The notes: generated by a model from the letters alone, not told the origin. Counted from the first letter of the stretch, positions 15,838-25,224 are shown. The stretch is DNA of 64,000 bases from Providencia sp. R33 (GCF_019343475.1 NZ_CP072453.1:1426001-1490000), one strand, 5' to 3'. A program made the numbers and translations.

Positions 15838-16593
15838 CTAGTGATTTTTAAGAAAACATTCGATAATCCTAACAAGCACTAGTGGAGTCTCATTCATCGG
15901 ATAGTGGCCAGCATTTTCCATAATCTCAACAGTTGCATGGGGATAACGTCGAAGATAAGTTCTAGCCATTAATTCTGTATTGAATGTTGAATCATGCTCG
16001 CCCACGAGTACCTTTACTGGGTGTGAACCAATAATCTCTTCGCTAAAGTCAGTATCAGCCCACGAATAAAAATACGCAGAAAATGCTTCCAAAGAGGAAT
16101 TTGATATTGAATACGCCGCTTTCCATTCGACCCAAGATACGGGCAATCGCCCACCAGTACTACGGTCTATAATGGTTTTTCGATTGTCCAGTCGTTCTGC
16201 GGCATCTTCAAGTAAGCGGCGCGTTGGAATATCGTACGAAATACCACCGCAAGGAACGGGAGCAACAGCTACGAGTGCCCGCACTCGATTAGGCGCGAGT
16301 GTTGCAATCCGCTCGATCACCATCCCTCCCATCGAGTGGCCAATCAAGCTAAAATCGTAAAAGCCGAGAGCATCAGCAAGTTTTAATGCGTCGGAGGCAA
16401 TCTCATCGATGGTGTAGGCTCCGCGTATTTCTTTCATCCCCCCGTATCCGCGATAATCCATGAACACATAACTGAATGCATCTCCATTCAACCAAGGTTC
16501 AATTTGTTCGAACGAGTGTGCATCACCGAACCAGCCGTGAAGTACGAGGATGGGATGCGGGCCGTTTCCTACGCGATGATATGTGTTAATCAT
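15838..16593 (-). CDS. Alpha/beta hydrolase
   Basis: 251 residues with the complete catalytic triad of the alpha/beta-hydrolase fold: Ser87 in GHSMGG, Asp201 in VGEHDS and His230 in NAGHYPMNE, with the oxyanion HGWFGD segment at 19-24. Such enzymes cleave esters, lactones or C-C bonds, and the substrate cannot be read from sequence. It is the second gene of a pair with the oxidoreductase at 16632 (38-bp gap). The divergent TetR gene probably controls both, which suggests a small detoxification or catabolic operon. Confidence 0.85.
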   Translation of the reverse strand: MINTYHRVGNGPHPILVLHGWFGDAHSFEQIEPWLNGDAFSYVFMDYRGYGGMKEIRGAYTIDEIASDALKLADALGFYDFSLIGHSMGGMVIERIATLAPNRVRALVAVAPVPCGGISYDIPTRRLLEDAAERLDNRKTIIDRSTGGRLPVSWVEWKAAYSISNSSLEAFSAYFYSWADTDFSEEIIGSHPVKVLVGEHDSTFNTELMARTYLRRYPHATVEIMENAGHYPMNETPLVLVRIIECFLKNH

Positions 16594-16631
16594 ATTAACT
16601 CCAATGTGAAAAAATATGGATGGCTTCAGCT

Positions 16632-17672
16632 TTATAGCTCAACGAGGATCACACCTTTAAGACGACCAGCACAGGCCTCCTGCAAGGCAAAAATCGAATT
16701 TTCTATTCCCTTGAAGGTGACGGATGGGAGATGAATGCGTCCTTCACGCTTCCATGTTTTCAGATCCTGCAACCAAAATTCAAATGCGTCAGGCGAATGA
16801 TCCGCACTGAAGCCACGTAATGTCATGTCTTTGAAAATGATTTGAAAGCTATCTAAAGTAACTGGTGCTTGCAAAGATGCCTTTTTCACGTTCAGCTCAG
16901 CGGTCAGTGCCCCAAGTAGAACACAACGGGCACCATTGCTAGCCAGCTGGATGGCAGCTGATAGCTGTTCACCACCCACCATATCTACGATGACATCGAT
17001 ACCTTCAGGTGCAGCTTTCGCCAGTTGATCGATCATTGGACCGCCGTCGCGGGTGACGACGGCATCGTAACTCAATTTTTCTTGCATCCATCTGGCCTTG
17101 TTGGAACTACTCGTACTACCAACCACTCGTGTCGCACCAAGGATCCTTGCTATCTGCCCTGCCATCGAACCTATGGCCCCTGCTCCACTGGAAACAAATA
17201 CAGTATCACCTTTTTTCACCTGTACACCTCGGGTCAATGCAGCATAGGCAGTCCAACCATGGCCGAGATAAGCTGCGGGATCAGGTTCACTGCAGTCGAT
17301 GAGCTTGCAATCTTGCTCTTTAACCACTGCATATTTCCGCCAACCAAACGGATGCATGACAAGGCTACCAACAGGTAGACAGCTGGCTGCTCCGGCCTGA
17401 ATAACTTCTCCGATCGCGCCATCCGCCAAAGTATCTCCAGGATTAAGCGGTGGGAATGGAATTCCTTCAGCGGCCTTTGCATCTTCCTGTGCCATCAACC
17501 TTGTTGATATAGATACACGGAACCAACGATTCCGGATGATGACTTCATGAGGCTCGGGCGCAGGAATGGGCGTTTCTATAATGGTAAAATCTTCGGGGTG
17601 AATTTCCCCTTGTATATGGCGTATGAGTTTAACTTCTCGATTATTGGTTGAACTTGTAAACATGACGGACAC
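16632..17672 (-). CDS. NADPH-dependent MDR oxidoreductase (CurA/COG2130 type)
   Basis: 346 residues. An N-terminal GroES-like domain (with the RNRWFRVSISTRL segment typical of the PTGR/CurA branch) is followed by a Rossmann fold with SGAGAIGSMAGQIA near residue 160. Zinc-ligand cysteines of alcohol dehydrogenases are absent. Members reduce the C=C bond of enones or prostaglandin-like substrates using NADPH. It is the first gene of a pair with the hydrolase, divergent from a TetR regulator 77 bp away. Confidence 0.85.
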   Translation of the reverse strand: MSVMFTSSTNNREVKLIRHIQGEIHPEDFTIIETPIPAPEPHEVIIRNRWFRVSISTRLMAQEDAKAAEGIPFPPLNPGDTLADGAIGEVIQAGAASCLPVGSLVMHPFGWRKYAVVKEQDCKLIDCSEPDPAAYLGHGWTAYAALTRGVQVKKGDTVFVSSGAGAIGSMAGQIARILGATRVVGSTSSSNKARWMQEKLSYDAVVTRDGGPMIDQLAKAAPEGIDVIVDMVGGEQLSAAIQLASNGARCVLLGALTAELNVKKASLQAPVTLDSFQIIFKDMTLRGFSADHSPDAFEFWLQDLKTWKREGRIHLPSVTFKGIENSIFALQEACAGRLKGVILVEL

Positions 17673-17712
17673 TCCATAAGAATAAGTTTGCTCTTTCTGG
17701 TAAAATCCAAAA

Positions 17713-17730
17713 TATGAGCATTTGCTTATA
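17713..17730. promoter_or_regulatory. Palindrome between oxidoreductase and tetR (operator candidate)
   Basis: TATGAGCA-TT-TGCTTATA is an 18-bp near-perfect inverted repeat in the 77-bp divergent intergenic region, 20 bp before the TetR start. It is a plausible TetR-family operator for both directions. Confidence 0.55.
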
Positions 17731-17749
17731 TTAATAATAGAGGTCGTAT

Positions 17750-18382
17750 ATGGCTACTCGCATTCCTACAGGCCATCGCGTGATGCGCAAATCCCCTAAA
17801 CAACAGCGTTCCCAAGTCACGGTGGAGATCATCGTCGAAGCCGGTGCTCGCGTTTTAGCTCATAAAGGCTGGGCTAATTTTACAACTAATGAGGTAGCAC
17901 GTACCGCAGGCGTCAGTATCGGATCGCTGTACCAATATTTTCCAAATAACTTGGCGATTGCCGAAGCTATTCGAAAACGGCATCTTGATGAAATACTACG
18001 CGTGCTTCCTGATATCAAAGAACAAGAAGAACCGGTTTCTCTCGAACAACATATTGGCCAGTTAATTGATGGGCTTATTGCACTTCACTCGACTAACCAA
18101 AATCTGCATCGCATTCTGATCCATGAAGTTCCGCTTGCTCCGAGGGAGTTTTATGACACCTTTGAGCGTGAGTATCATCGTCGCTATGAAGTAATCATCC
18201 GAGCGGCGGCTCCTTCAAATGATACTAAAACTGACTACTTAGTCGTAGCACGTATTCTTGCAGATGCGTTGGAAGGCATTATCCATTCAGCCTCTCGTCG
18301 GAATGAACTTATGTCACCGATTATAAAAAAAGAAATGATGAAGATGATAATGTCTTATCTCTCGTTACAAGAAAGTCACTAA
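17750..18382 (+). CDS. TetR/AcrR family regulator
   Basis: 210 residues. The N-terminal HTH (about residues 25-70) shows the family pattern TTNEVARTAGVSIGSLYQYFPN; the C-terminal ligand domain is not assignable. It is divergent from the oxidoreductase/hydrolase pair and most likely represses it until a reactive electrophile or ester ligand binds. The ligand is unknown. The gene stands alone on its strand. Confidence 0.88.
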   Translation: MATRIPTGHRVMRKSPKQQRSQVTVEIIVEAGARVLAHKGWANFTTNEVARTAGVSIGSLYQYFPNNLAIAEAIRKRHLDEILRVLPDIKEQEEPVSLEQHIGQLIDGLIALHSTNQNLHRILIHEVPLAPREFYDTFEREYHRRYEVIIRAAAPSNDTKTDYLVVARILADALEGIIHSASRRNELMSPIIKKEMMKMIMSYLSLQESH

Positions 18383-18575
18383 CCCGTCTCTGGGGAAAGC
18401 CTATCAAAATAATGTAGTATTAGTGCGATACTGAGTTCAAATTCTAGACAGTTTTCTTGAGATTCATTACATTGGACTAGGTAGTAAATCAGACTAAGTT
18501 TTTTGTTACCTATTTCTATTCATGGGTCTGAATCATATTCAATGCCCTTTTTTCAAAGAAGCAAGAGTAATCCCG

Positions 18576-19241
18576 ATGACAATTAAATCATTTTGGGTAG
18601 ATCCCTATGCAACATCACATACCACACAAGTTAAAAATGTCGTTGGCAATGACATTGAATTAAATTCAACAATTTTCTTCGCTTTTTCTGGCGGGCAAGA
18701 AAGTGATGAAGGTTCTATAGGTGGTTACCCTGTGATAGCGGCTAAAAAAACAGCATTAAATATCACCTATACACTACCTGAAGGACATCAGCTAGAAGTG
18801 GGACAATCGGTAGATGTGCTGATTAATGGAGAAAGACGTCAACGTCTTATGCGTCTTCATTTTGCCGCAGAGCTTGTGCTTGAACTATTTTATAAAACGT
18901 ACGGGGACATCACAAAAATTGGTGCGCATATCAGCCAAGACAAGTCTCGAATTGATTTTTTCTGGCCAGAAAGTATCACACACATCCTTCCTGATTTAGC
19001 AACAAAGGCCAATGAAATTATACTTGAAGACCATCAAATTCAGACGGGGTTTGATGATGAACCTAATGAACGTAGATACTGGAAAATTGAAGGGTTTTCT
19101 AAAGTCCCTTGTGGTGGCACACACGTCAGGTCCACAGCGGAGATTGGCACCATTCGATTAAAAAGAGTAAATATCGGCAAAGGGAAAGAGCGGGTAGAAA
19201 TATATCTTAATGATGCGGAAGATAAGGTTACCACGTTATGA
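18576..19241 (+). CDS. Alanyl-tRNA editing protein, AlaX type (atypical metal site)
   Basis: The start is set at 18576 (MTIKSFW, 221 residues); an upstream in-frame start at 18522 has no ribosome binding site or family match. AlaX proteins hydrolyse mischarged Ser- or Gly-tRNA(Ala). The N-terminal block FSGGQESDEGSIGG matches the glycine-rich entry loop, and CGGTHV near residue 190 gives the Cys and His metal ligands. The other half of the site is HFAAE, where HxxxH is expected, so one His ligand is replaced by Glu. The last codons overlap the next gene (ATGA), indicating coupling. Confidence 0.82.
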   Translation: MTIKSFWVDPYATSHTTQVKNVVGNDIELNSTIFFAFSGGQESDEGSIGGYPVIAAKKTALNITYTLPEGHQLEVGQSVDVLINGERRQRLMRLHFAAELVLELFYKTYGDITKIGAHISQDKSRIDFFWPESITHILPDLATKANEIILEDHQIQTGFDDEPNERRYWKIEGFSKVPCGGTHVRSTAEIGTIRLKRVNIGKGKERVEIYLNDAEDKVTTL

Positions 19242-19816
19242 AAAAAGTTGCGTTAATATTAACCCCTGGCTTTGCTGACTGGGAATACTCACTGATTGCT
19301 GGAACGAGTACCTATTACGGTGTTGATGTACAATTTTATTCGCCAACACCGGGCGTATTTCACTCACAAGGTGGGTTATCTGTCACGGTTGATGGAACTT
19401 TGCAGCAATGTTTAATGTGGCTGCCAGATGTGGTAGTGATAATTGGGGGAACCATTTGGGAAACAAAAAACGCACCTGATTTACGGCAGTTTCTTCATAC
19501 GTGTAATAATGAGTCTCATGCTGCCATAGCTGGTATCTGCGGTGGAACGCTTGCGCTTGCACGGGCGGGCTTGCTTAATAACATAACTCATACATCAAAT
19601 AACCCCAGCTTCTTGTTAGAAAATGCTGACGGTTATACAGGCAATCATTACTATTGTAATAGTGCTGTTGCCGTGGTTTCCGACGGAATTATTACCAGTT
19701 CGGGCTCAGCGCCGGTAAGTTTCACAACAACAGTATTTCAAATGGCAGGCGTACCCGTTTCCAATATTAACCAATTAAAACAGATGCTAGCTGCAGAACA
19801 CCTCGAATCAATCTAA
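19238..19816 (+). CDS. DJ-1/PfpI family protein (type 1 glutamine amidotransferase-like)
   Basis: 192 residues with the DJ-1/PfpI layout: Glu16 in GFADWEYS, nucleophile-elbow Cys101 in GICGGTLALARAGL, and the HTSN strand after it. Family members are deglycases, chaperones or hydrolases; this one resembles small bacterial PfpI-like proteins often found with GNAT or tRNA-editing genes. It is translationally coupled to the AlaX-type gene, so the two probably respond to the same stress. The substrate is unknown. Confidence 0.82.
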   Translation: MKKVALILTPGFADWEYSLIAGTSTYYGVDVQFYSPTPGVFHSQGGLSVTVDGTLQQCLMWLPDVVVIIGGTIWETKNAPDLRQFLHTCNNESHAAIAGICGGTLALARAGLLNNITHTSNNPSFLLENADGYTGNHYYCNSAVAVVSDGIITSSGSAPVSFTTTVFQMAGVPVSNINQLKQMLAAEHLESI

Positions 19817-19958
19817 TAGGCGTTATTTTGATTGCTCGCTACGAGTGGGCTTTACTCCCTTAAAAACGACTCATAAGTAGCTTCTAAGGCGAGTCCAAGA
19901 TAACGGGACGTTAACGAAGGATTAACGCCATCAGAAATAGAGTAAGACGGTTTTTAAT

Positions 19959-19990
19959 AAGACAGTATGTTTCTCACATACCGTCTTTCC
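19959..19990. terminator. Bidirectional terminator between convergent genes
   Basis: AAGACAGTATG (19959-19969) and CATACCGTCTT (19977-19987) form an 11-bp stem with one G-U-type mismatch and a short loop, followed by T. Confidence 0.7.
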
Positions 19991-19993
19991 CAA

Positions 19994-21142
19994 TTACTTA
20001 TTCCCGATAACCATTTGTGATGGTGCACCTACTGCCACAAATTCATCAACAAAGGTTAACTCACCTGTGTTTGGTGCAACTTTAAAACGTGTGATATTGT
20101 CACTACGTTGATTTAATGCGTATAGATATTGGCCATTAGGCGAAAGTGTTAATGTTCTTGGATAATCACCGCGAGTCCATGTGTATGCTGCATCCCCCAA
20201 AGTACCGTCGGCATTAACATTAAAATGAGCAATTGAATTATGCAATCGGTTCGCAGCATATAGTTGCTTACCATCTTTGCTTTCAACAATACCTGAAATA
20301 AAACTGGTCCCTTTGTAGTTTTTAGGCAATGTTGAGGTTGTGTGCCCTTCTTTTAACGTCCCTTTTTGCTTATCAAAATGGTATTGAGTGAGTGTTGACG
20401 CTTCTTCGTTAACTAACCACACATTATCCCCATCTTTTGAAAAAACAAAATGACGTGGTCCGGAGCCTTTTGAAGATGACATAATAAACGGTGGATTATT
20501 CGGTATGAGTTTTCCATTTTTATCCTCAAATTTATATTGATAAATACGGTCTAAACCGAGGTCAGTGACAAACACAAACTTTCCAGATGGGTCGGTTCCT
20601 ATCATGTGTGCATGAGGGCCATTATGGTCGCTAATAGCAAAGCTGCCTTCAACGGCGGCTTCTGGTCGAGGTGCGCCCGCAGGGCCTTGATTTTGTATCA
20701 TTTCACTCGCGATATTTAACCCGCCGTCCTCACGTATAGGTAAAACCGCAACCGAACCACTATGGTAATTTGCCACTAATAAAAAGCGTTCATCTGGGGT
20801 CAATGACAAGTAGACTGGGCCATCGCCTCCTGAAAGAACATTATTAATAGCCTCAAGTTCACCCGTATCTTTGACCCGCCAAGCATGAATAGTGCCTTTT
20901 TCAGTTTCACTACCAGCATATAATATCTTACCATTTTTAGAGAGTACCAATTGCGCGGCATTGGTAAGTGGGGCTGCGAGTGTTTTGTTGGTTAACTGCC
21001 CTGTTTGTTCGTTGATATCAAAACGATAAACACCCTCCCCATTTGGGCTATAAGTCCCTACCCATGCAAACTGTGATTCAGCAAATAACGACGAGCTAGC
21101 AAACATTAAGGATAATGCCCAATACGATAATTTCGTTGACAT
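19994..21142 (-). CDS. Periplasmic seven-bladed beta-propeller lactonase (6-phosphogluconolactonase-like)
   Basis: The start at 21142 is preferred: AGGTG lies at the right distance and the N-terminus becomes a clean signal peptide (MSTKLSYWALSLMFASSSLFA). 382 residues. Repeated blade motifs (LSPNGQYLYALNQRSDNIT, LSLTPDERFLLVANYHSGS) and the GPHAHMIGTDPSGKFVFVTDLG block are typical of the Pgl/YbhE lactonase family. Cytosolic Pgl has no signal peptide, so this export-competent version probably acts on another lactone or polymer. It stands alone, divergent from the porin. Confidence 0.85.
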   Translation of the reverse strand: MSTKLSYWALSLMFASSSLFAESQFAWVGTYSPNGEGVYRFDINEQTGQLTNKTLAAPLTNAAQLVLSKNGKILYAGSETEKGTIHAWRVKDTGELEAINNVLSGGDGPVYLSLTPDERFLLVANYHSGSVAVLPIREDGGLNIASEMIQNQGPAGAPRPEAAVEGSFAISDHNGPHAHMIGTDPSGKFVFVTDLGLDRIYQYKFEDKNGKLIPNNPPFIMSSSKGSGPRHFVFSKDGDNVWLVNEEASTLTQYHFDKQKGTLKEGHTTSTLPKNYKGTSFISGIVESKDGKQLYAANRLHNSIAHFNVNADGTLGDAAYTWTRGDYPRTLTLSPNGQYLYALNQRSDNITRFKVAPNTGELTFVDEFVAVGAPSQMVIGNK

Positions 21143-21666
21143 AATAAGCACCTAAATTAAGCCATTAATAAAATCGCATCATATTGATGATGTGCGCGAT
21201 ATCTAACCACTACTCTGACACCATACTGGATTGGCTTAATGCTGTGCAGACAGTGAATTTCCATTTCATCGTGGAAATAATGCCTACACTAGGGCATCCC
21301 TTTTCCACTTCTCTATTCATCGAGATGAAAATTGGTTTTTCGTAGAAATCATAGTGTTATCCATTATGAGAATACTTAAATTTAGGTTAAGTAATAATTG
21401 CTATTTTTGGGATATCGATCGCGATATTAAAATCATCCTGAATGATTTATTTTTCCTTAAAAATATTATTCTATTTTGTTTTTGCAATAACATACTTATT
21501 AATAAGGAAATAATAGTGTGTTCTGCCCTATATCTGCCTAAATGACATCTTTTCTTACTGATTAAGAATTGCTTAAAGTATTTTTTATAGTTGATAATAC
21601 CTAACAGTTACTTGTTATAAGTACTAATGATGTATTCCAAATTAATAAACTTAAGGAAGACTTCCA
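21143..21666. other. AT-rich intergenic control region before the porin
   Basis: No convincing gene is present. It holds two inverted repeats: ATTTCCA-N8-TGGAAAT (21257-21278) and ATATCG-ATCG-CGATAT (21412-21427). A long AT-rich leader ends in AAGGAAG before the porin ATG. A long regulated upstream region is usual for OmpC/OmpF-type porins. The short ORF at 21354-21545 is not believed to be real. Confidence 0.5.
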
Positions 21667-22758
21667 ATGCAACTCAATAAGTTAGCGATATACAGCACGA
21701 TGTTAATTGTGACGGGAACAGCTTACAGCGCTGAAGTTTATAACCATCAAGGTAATAAAATGGATGTTTATGGGCAAATTGATGTCCGTCATCATATTGC
21801 TAAGTCTAAAAGTGGTGAAGATGGTGATGATTCAAGAGTTCGTTTAGGGCTAAAAGGTGATACGCAAATTACAGATCAGCTTATTGGTTTTGGCCGTTTT
21901 GAGTGGGAAACGGCGACGAATGAGTCTGAAAACGCTAACAATAACCAAAACCGTTTGGCCTATGCAGGGCTAAAATTGGGGGATTTTGGCTCCTTTGATT
22001 ATGGCCGTAACTATGGTGTTATTTATGATACCAATGCCTGGACGGATGTTCTTCCTTTATGGGGAGCAGACACAATGGATCAGGAAGATACGTTCATGAC
22101 TAGTCGTAACCGTAACCTACTGACCTATCGAAACAATAATGGATTTGGTTATATAGAAGGACTAAACTTCGCACTTCAGTATCAAGGCAAAAATGGTGAC
22201 CAAAACTTATCGTCTAGTAATGATGTTTTGAGTAACAATGGTGATGGTTATGGTTTCTCAGCGGCATATGAATTAGGTTACGGCGTCACGTTTGGAGGTG
22301 GTTATTCAAACTCGAAACGTACATCTGCTCAAAATAATATTGTGACTGGCGCAACCGGCAAACGTGCTGAAGCATGGAATATTGGCAGTAAATTGGAGCT
22401 TGATGAGTTTTATTTAGCTGCAATGTACGGCCAAGCTTTAAATACCACAAGATTTGGTTCTGATGATGAATCTATTGCTAATAAAACAGAAAATTTAGAA
22501 GTTGTTGCACTATATTCTTTTGATTTTGGGCTTACCCCATCCATAGGGTACAACCAATCTAAAGGTAAAAACTTAGGCTCAAATGGTAATAAAGATTTAG
22601 TGAAATACATTGCTGTAGGTGCAGCTTATGACTTTAATAACAATATGTCTGCGGTGATCGATTATAAAATCAACCTACTTAATGAAAATGGTTTCACACG
22701 TGATTATGGCATTAATACTGACAACGTATTAGGCTTAGGTTTGGTTTACCAATTCTAA
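21667..22758 (+). CDS. General porin, OmpC/OmpF family
   Basis: 363 residues. A signal peptide ending TAYSA is followed by AEVYNHQGNKMDVYGQID, the standard start of enterobacterial trimeric porins. Alternating beta strands, the eyelet region with DYGRNYG and TDVLPLWGAD (the loop 3 constriction), and a C-terminal phenylalanine (GLGLVYQF) needed for BAM insertion are all visible. It forms a 16-stranded outer-membrane pore for small hydrophilic solutes. The ribosome binding site is strong (AAGGAAG) and a terminator follows directly. Confidence 0.93.
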   Translation: MQLNKLAIYSTMLIVTGTAYSAEVYNHQGNKMDVYGQIDVRHHIAKSKSGEDGDDSRVRLGLKGDTQITDQLIGFGRFEWETATNESENANNNQNRLAYAGLKLGDFGSFDYGRNYGVIYDTNAWTDVLPLWGADTMDQEDTFMTSRNRNLLTYRNNNGFGYIEGLNFALQYQGKNGDQNLSSSNDVLSNNGDGYGFSAAYELGYGVTFGGGYSNSKRTSAQNNIVTGATGKRAEAWNIGSKLELDEFYLAAMYGQALNTTRFGSDDESIANKTENLEVVALYSFDFGLTPSIGYNQSKGKNLGSNGNKDLVKYIAVGAAYDFNNNMSAVIDYKINLLNENGFTRDYGINTDNVLGLGLVYQF

Positions 22759-22764
22759 TGAAGT

Positions 22765-22800
22765 AAAAGATAGGATTAATCAATTTAGTCCTATCTTTTT
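22765..22800 (+). terminator. Rho-independent terminator of the porin gene
   Basis: AAAAGATAGGA (22765-22775) pairs with TCCTATCTTTT (22789-22799), then T. Confidence 0.88.
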
Positions 22801-22818
22801 GATTTATTTTAGTTAGGG

Positions 22819-22944
22819 CTAACTTTTATATTTTTTATAGAAGTCGTTGCCACACATAGTCTTGGTGAATTCTTCGCTAACAGTTGCAATAGATACGGGT
22901 TTGTCTTTCGCGACATCGCTCTCTTCCGCTTCATAAAATACGTT
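22819..22944 (-). pseudogene. Probable 3' remnant of an unidentified gene
   Basis: Within the 342-bp gap between porin and MarR genes, the minus strand has 41 sense codons (beginning NVFYEAEESDVAKDK and ending FYKKYKS) without an in-frame start near the beginning and with a stop just upstream. Codon use looks protein-like, with higher GC than the flanks. It resembles the conserved tail of a lost gene. The parent family is not recognised. The rest of the gap is AT-rich and includes the MarR promoter region. Confidence 0.35.
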
Positions 22945-23100
22945 CTAATCTTTACACTTTATTTTATTTATTAATGGTATAAGTGATACCATTAATTTAA
23001 TATTAGATTCCCAATGGCGTTATTTATTGGCATAATAACAAAGTGACCAAATAATATACAAGCACTGCAATTAACCTGCGTATTATCGAGAGTAAAAACG

Positions 23101-23565
23101 ATGGATGAAAACAAAAAAAACATCAGGCTATGGTTATATTTATTGTCCACAGTAAAAATTATCGAATCTGAATTACAGTTACGAATGCGCAATAACTTTA
23201 ATAGCTCATTATCTCGGTTTGATATTTTATCGCAATTGGAACGTAATCCCGAAGGTATCCGCATGGGGCTACTTTCTGAGCTGATTATCGTAACTGCAGG
23301 AAACATCACAGGGCTTGCAACACGCCTTGAGAAAGATGGACTAATTGTTCGCCTCCCTGACCCTGATGATCGTCGCGCGAGTATTATTAAAATAACCCAA
23401 ACAGGCTTAGACTTATTTTATGAAATGAAAACTCAGCATCAAGCATGGATTAATGAATTGTTGGCGGGTATTAAATCAGAAGATAAAGAAATTTTAAGCA
23501 GTTTATTATCCAGTACCAAGTCAAAAGTGAATGATATTGTTCATCAACATCCTATTTTGAAATAA
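23101..23565 (+). CDS. MarR family regulator
   Basis: 154 residues with a winged-helix core: helix-turn-helix around residues 55-80 (GLLSELIIVTAGNITGLATRL) and the wing DPDDRRASIIKIT near 97-110, the MarR signature DxRRA. It converges on the aryl-CoA ligase gene and is the nearest regulator to the aromatic cluster. MarR regulators commonly respond to aryl-CoA or aromatic acids in such clusters, so it is the best candidate controller (inference). Confidence 0.88.
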   Translation: MDENKKNIRLWLYLLSTVKIIESELQLRMRNNFNSSLSRFDILSQLERNPEGIRMGLLSELIIVTAGNITGLATRLEKDGLIVRLPDPDDRRASIIKITQTGLDLFYEMKTQHQAWINELLAGIKSEDKEILSSLLSSTKSKVNDIVHQHPILK

Positions 23566-23570
23566 GACTT

Positions 23571-23607
23571 AGCCGAAATAATCTATGTACGATTATTTCG
23601 GCTTTGA
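23571..23607. terminator. Bidirectional terminator between marR-type gene and ligase gene
   Basis: AGCCGAAATAATC (23571-23583) and GATTATTTCGGCT (23591-23603) are a perfect 13-bp inverted repeat with a 7-nt loop. Confidence 0.92.
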
Positions 23608-23610
23608 TAT

Positions 23611-25224
23611 TTATTCGAGTAATTTAAAGCGTTGAAGTTTACCTGTTGAAGTTTTAGGTAATTCATCGACAAATTTTACAGCTCTTGGGTATTTATAAGG
23701 TGCAATTTTAGACTTCACATAATCCTGTAACTCTTTAACTAAGCTATCTTCTGGTGTTATCCAATCATTTAATACAATGAATGCACTGGCAATTTTACCT
23801 CTCGCTTCATCAGGAACCCCAATAACCACACATTCCTTTACCGCCTGATGGGTTAATAATACGGATTCTAACTCGGTTCCAGAAATATTGTACCCTGAGC
23901 TTACAATAATGCCGTCTGACCTATCTGAGAAATAGAAAAAACCATCCTCATCTTGTTTGAAAATATCCCCCGTAATATTCCACCCTTGGCGTACATAGTT
24001 TTTTTGTCTTTCATCGGCTAAATAACGGCAGCCCGTTGGCCCTTTTACGGCTAACCAACCAGGTTCACCATAAGGCACTTCATCCATATTATTATCAACA
24101 ATCTTAACTTGATAGCCGTCTAATACTCGCCCTGTTGAAGCTCGGCGGTGGTTATCAATACTGTTTGAAATAAAGATATGCAGCATTTCAGTGCAACCAA
24201 TTCCGTCCAAAATAGGGATCTGCGTTTTATTAATCCACGCATCATAAAGCACACCATGCAATGTTTCCCCTGCGGAAACTGCAACCCTTAATGAGGATAA
24301 TGAATTTCGGTCTTTAATTTCATCAATCATCACTTTGTATGCCGTTGGAACAGTAAAGCAAATGGTAACTTTATATTTTTCAATATATTCCAAGAACTGA
24401 ATTGGTGTAAGTGGCCCCATTAATATTGACGTTGCACCAAAGCGTAACGGGAAAATTGCTAAGCCCCCTAACCCGAAAGTAAAGGCAAGTGGCGATGCAC
24501 CCAAGATAATATCTTTGCTGTTTATCTTAAGGGTATTTTTTGCATAGTGGTCGGCTATCGCTAAGATATCGCGATGAAAATGCATTGTGGCTTTAGGCTC
24601 TCCCGTGGAACCAGAGGTAAACCCTAATAAAGCGACGTCATCGCGCCCCGTAAGCACTGCCTGAAAATTCACAGATTTTGTTTCAGCGGCTTGGTTTAAT
24701 TCACCGACATTTTCTGCACTACCATCAAAAGGAATAATTGTTTTTAGGAATTGATTCTCTTTTTGGCAATTTTCAATTTCATTCAATAAGCGTTTTTCAC
24801 ACAGGGAAAAACAAACTTCTGCTTTATTCACGACTTTATTGAGCTCAAGGCTTCTCAGCATAGGGTCAGTATTGATAACAACCGCACCAGCTTTAGTCGC
24901 AGCAAGCCAACACGCAACCATCATCGGGCTATTGGCAGAACGGATCAAAATGCGGTTGCCTGGCACGACACCATAATCTTCAATTAAACTTTGAGCGATC
25001 TGGTTTGTTAATTCAGTGAGTTTTTTATAGGTAAATTGATAACCATCACCAATCAATGCGAGTTTATCACCATACCCTTGTTCAACCATTTTATCGGTTA
25101 ATTCAACCGCAGCATTGATATATTCAGGGTATTCATCTCCTACCAATAAAAACGTTGGCCACAAGGTTTGTGGTGGTAAATTATCACGTGTAAAGGTATC
25201 AATATGAACGGTTGAACCTAGCAT
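23611..25224 (-). CDS. Aryl-CoA ligase (2-aminobenzoate/benzoate-CoA ligase type)
   Basis: 537-residue adenylate-forming enzyme. The P-loop TSGSTGEPKATMHFHRD lies near residues 205-220, the A5-type motif GIGCTEMLHIF near 337, SDGIIVSSGYNISG near 430 (hinge) and catalytic Lys in PKTSTGKLQR near the end. The opening HIDTFTRDNLPPQTLWP and overall match favour the 2-aminobenzoate-CoA ligase branch over salicylate ligases, but substrate choice is not certain. It would activate the aromatic acid for the hydroxylase at 29278. It is AT-rich, unlike the rest of the cluster, so it may have a different origin. It is the last gene of the leftward operon. Confidence 0.85.
   Translation of the reverse strand: MLGSTVHIDTFTRDNLPPQTLWPTFLLVGDEYPEYINAAVELTDKMVEQGYGDKLALIGDGYQFTYKKLTELTNQIAQSLIEDYGVVPGNRILIRSANSPMMVACWLAATKAGAVVINTDPMLRSLELNKVVNKAEVCFSLCEKRLLNEIENCQKENQFLKTIIPFDGSAENVGELNQAAETKSVNFQAVLTGRDDVALLGFTSGSTGEPKATMHFHRDILAIADHYAKNTLKINSKDIILGASPLAFTFGLGGLAIFPLRFGATSILMGPLTPIQFLEYIEKYKVTICFTVPTAYKVMIDEIKDRNSLSSLRVAVSAGETLHGVLYDAWINKTQIPILDGIGCTEMLHIFISNSIDNHRRASTGRVLDGYQVKIVDNNMDEVPYGEPGWLAVKGPTGCRYLADERQKNYVRQGWNITGDIFKQDEDGFFYFSDRSDGIIVSSGYNISGTELESVLLTHQAVKECVVIGVPDEARGKIASAFIVLNDWITPEDSLVKELQDYVKSKIAPYKYPRAVKFVDELPKTSTGKLQRFKLLE

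Noticed and set aside
21354..21545. 63-codon ORF before the porin
   Set aside because: AT-rich, no ribosome binding site, no recognisable protein features; lies in the porin control region.
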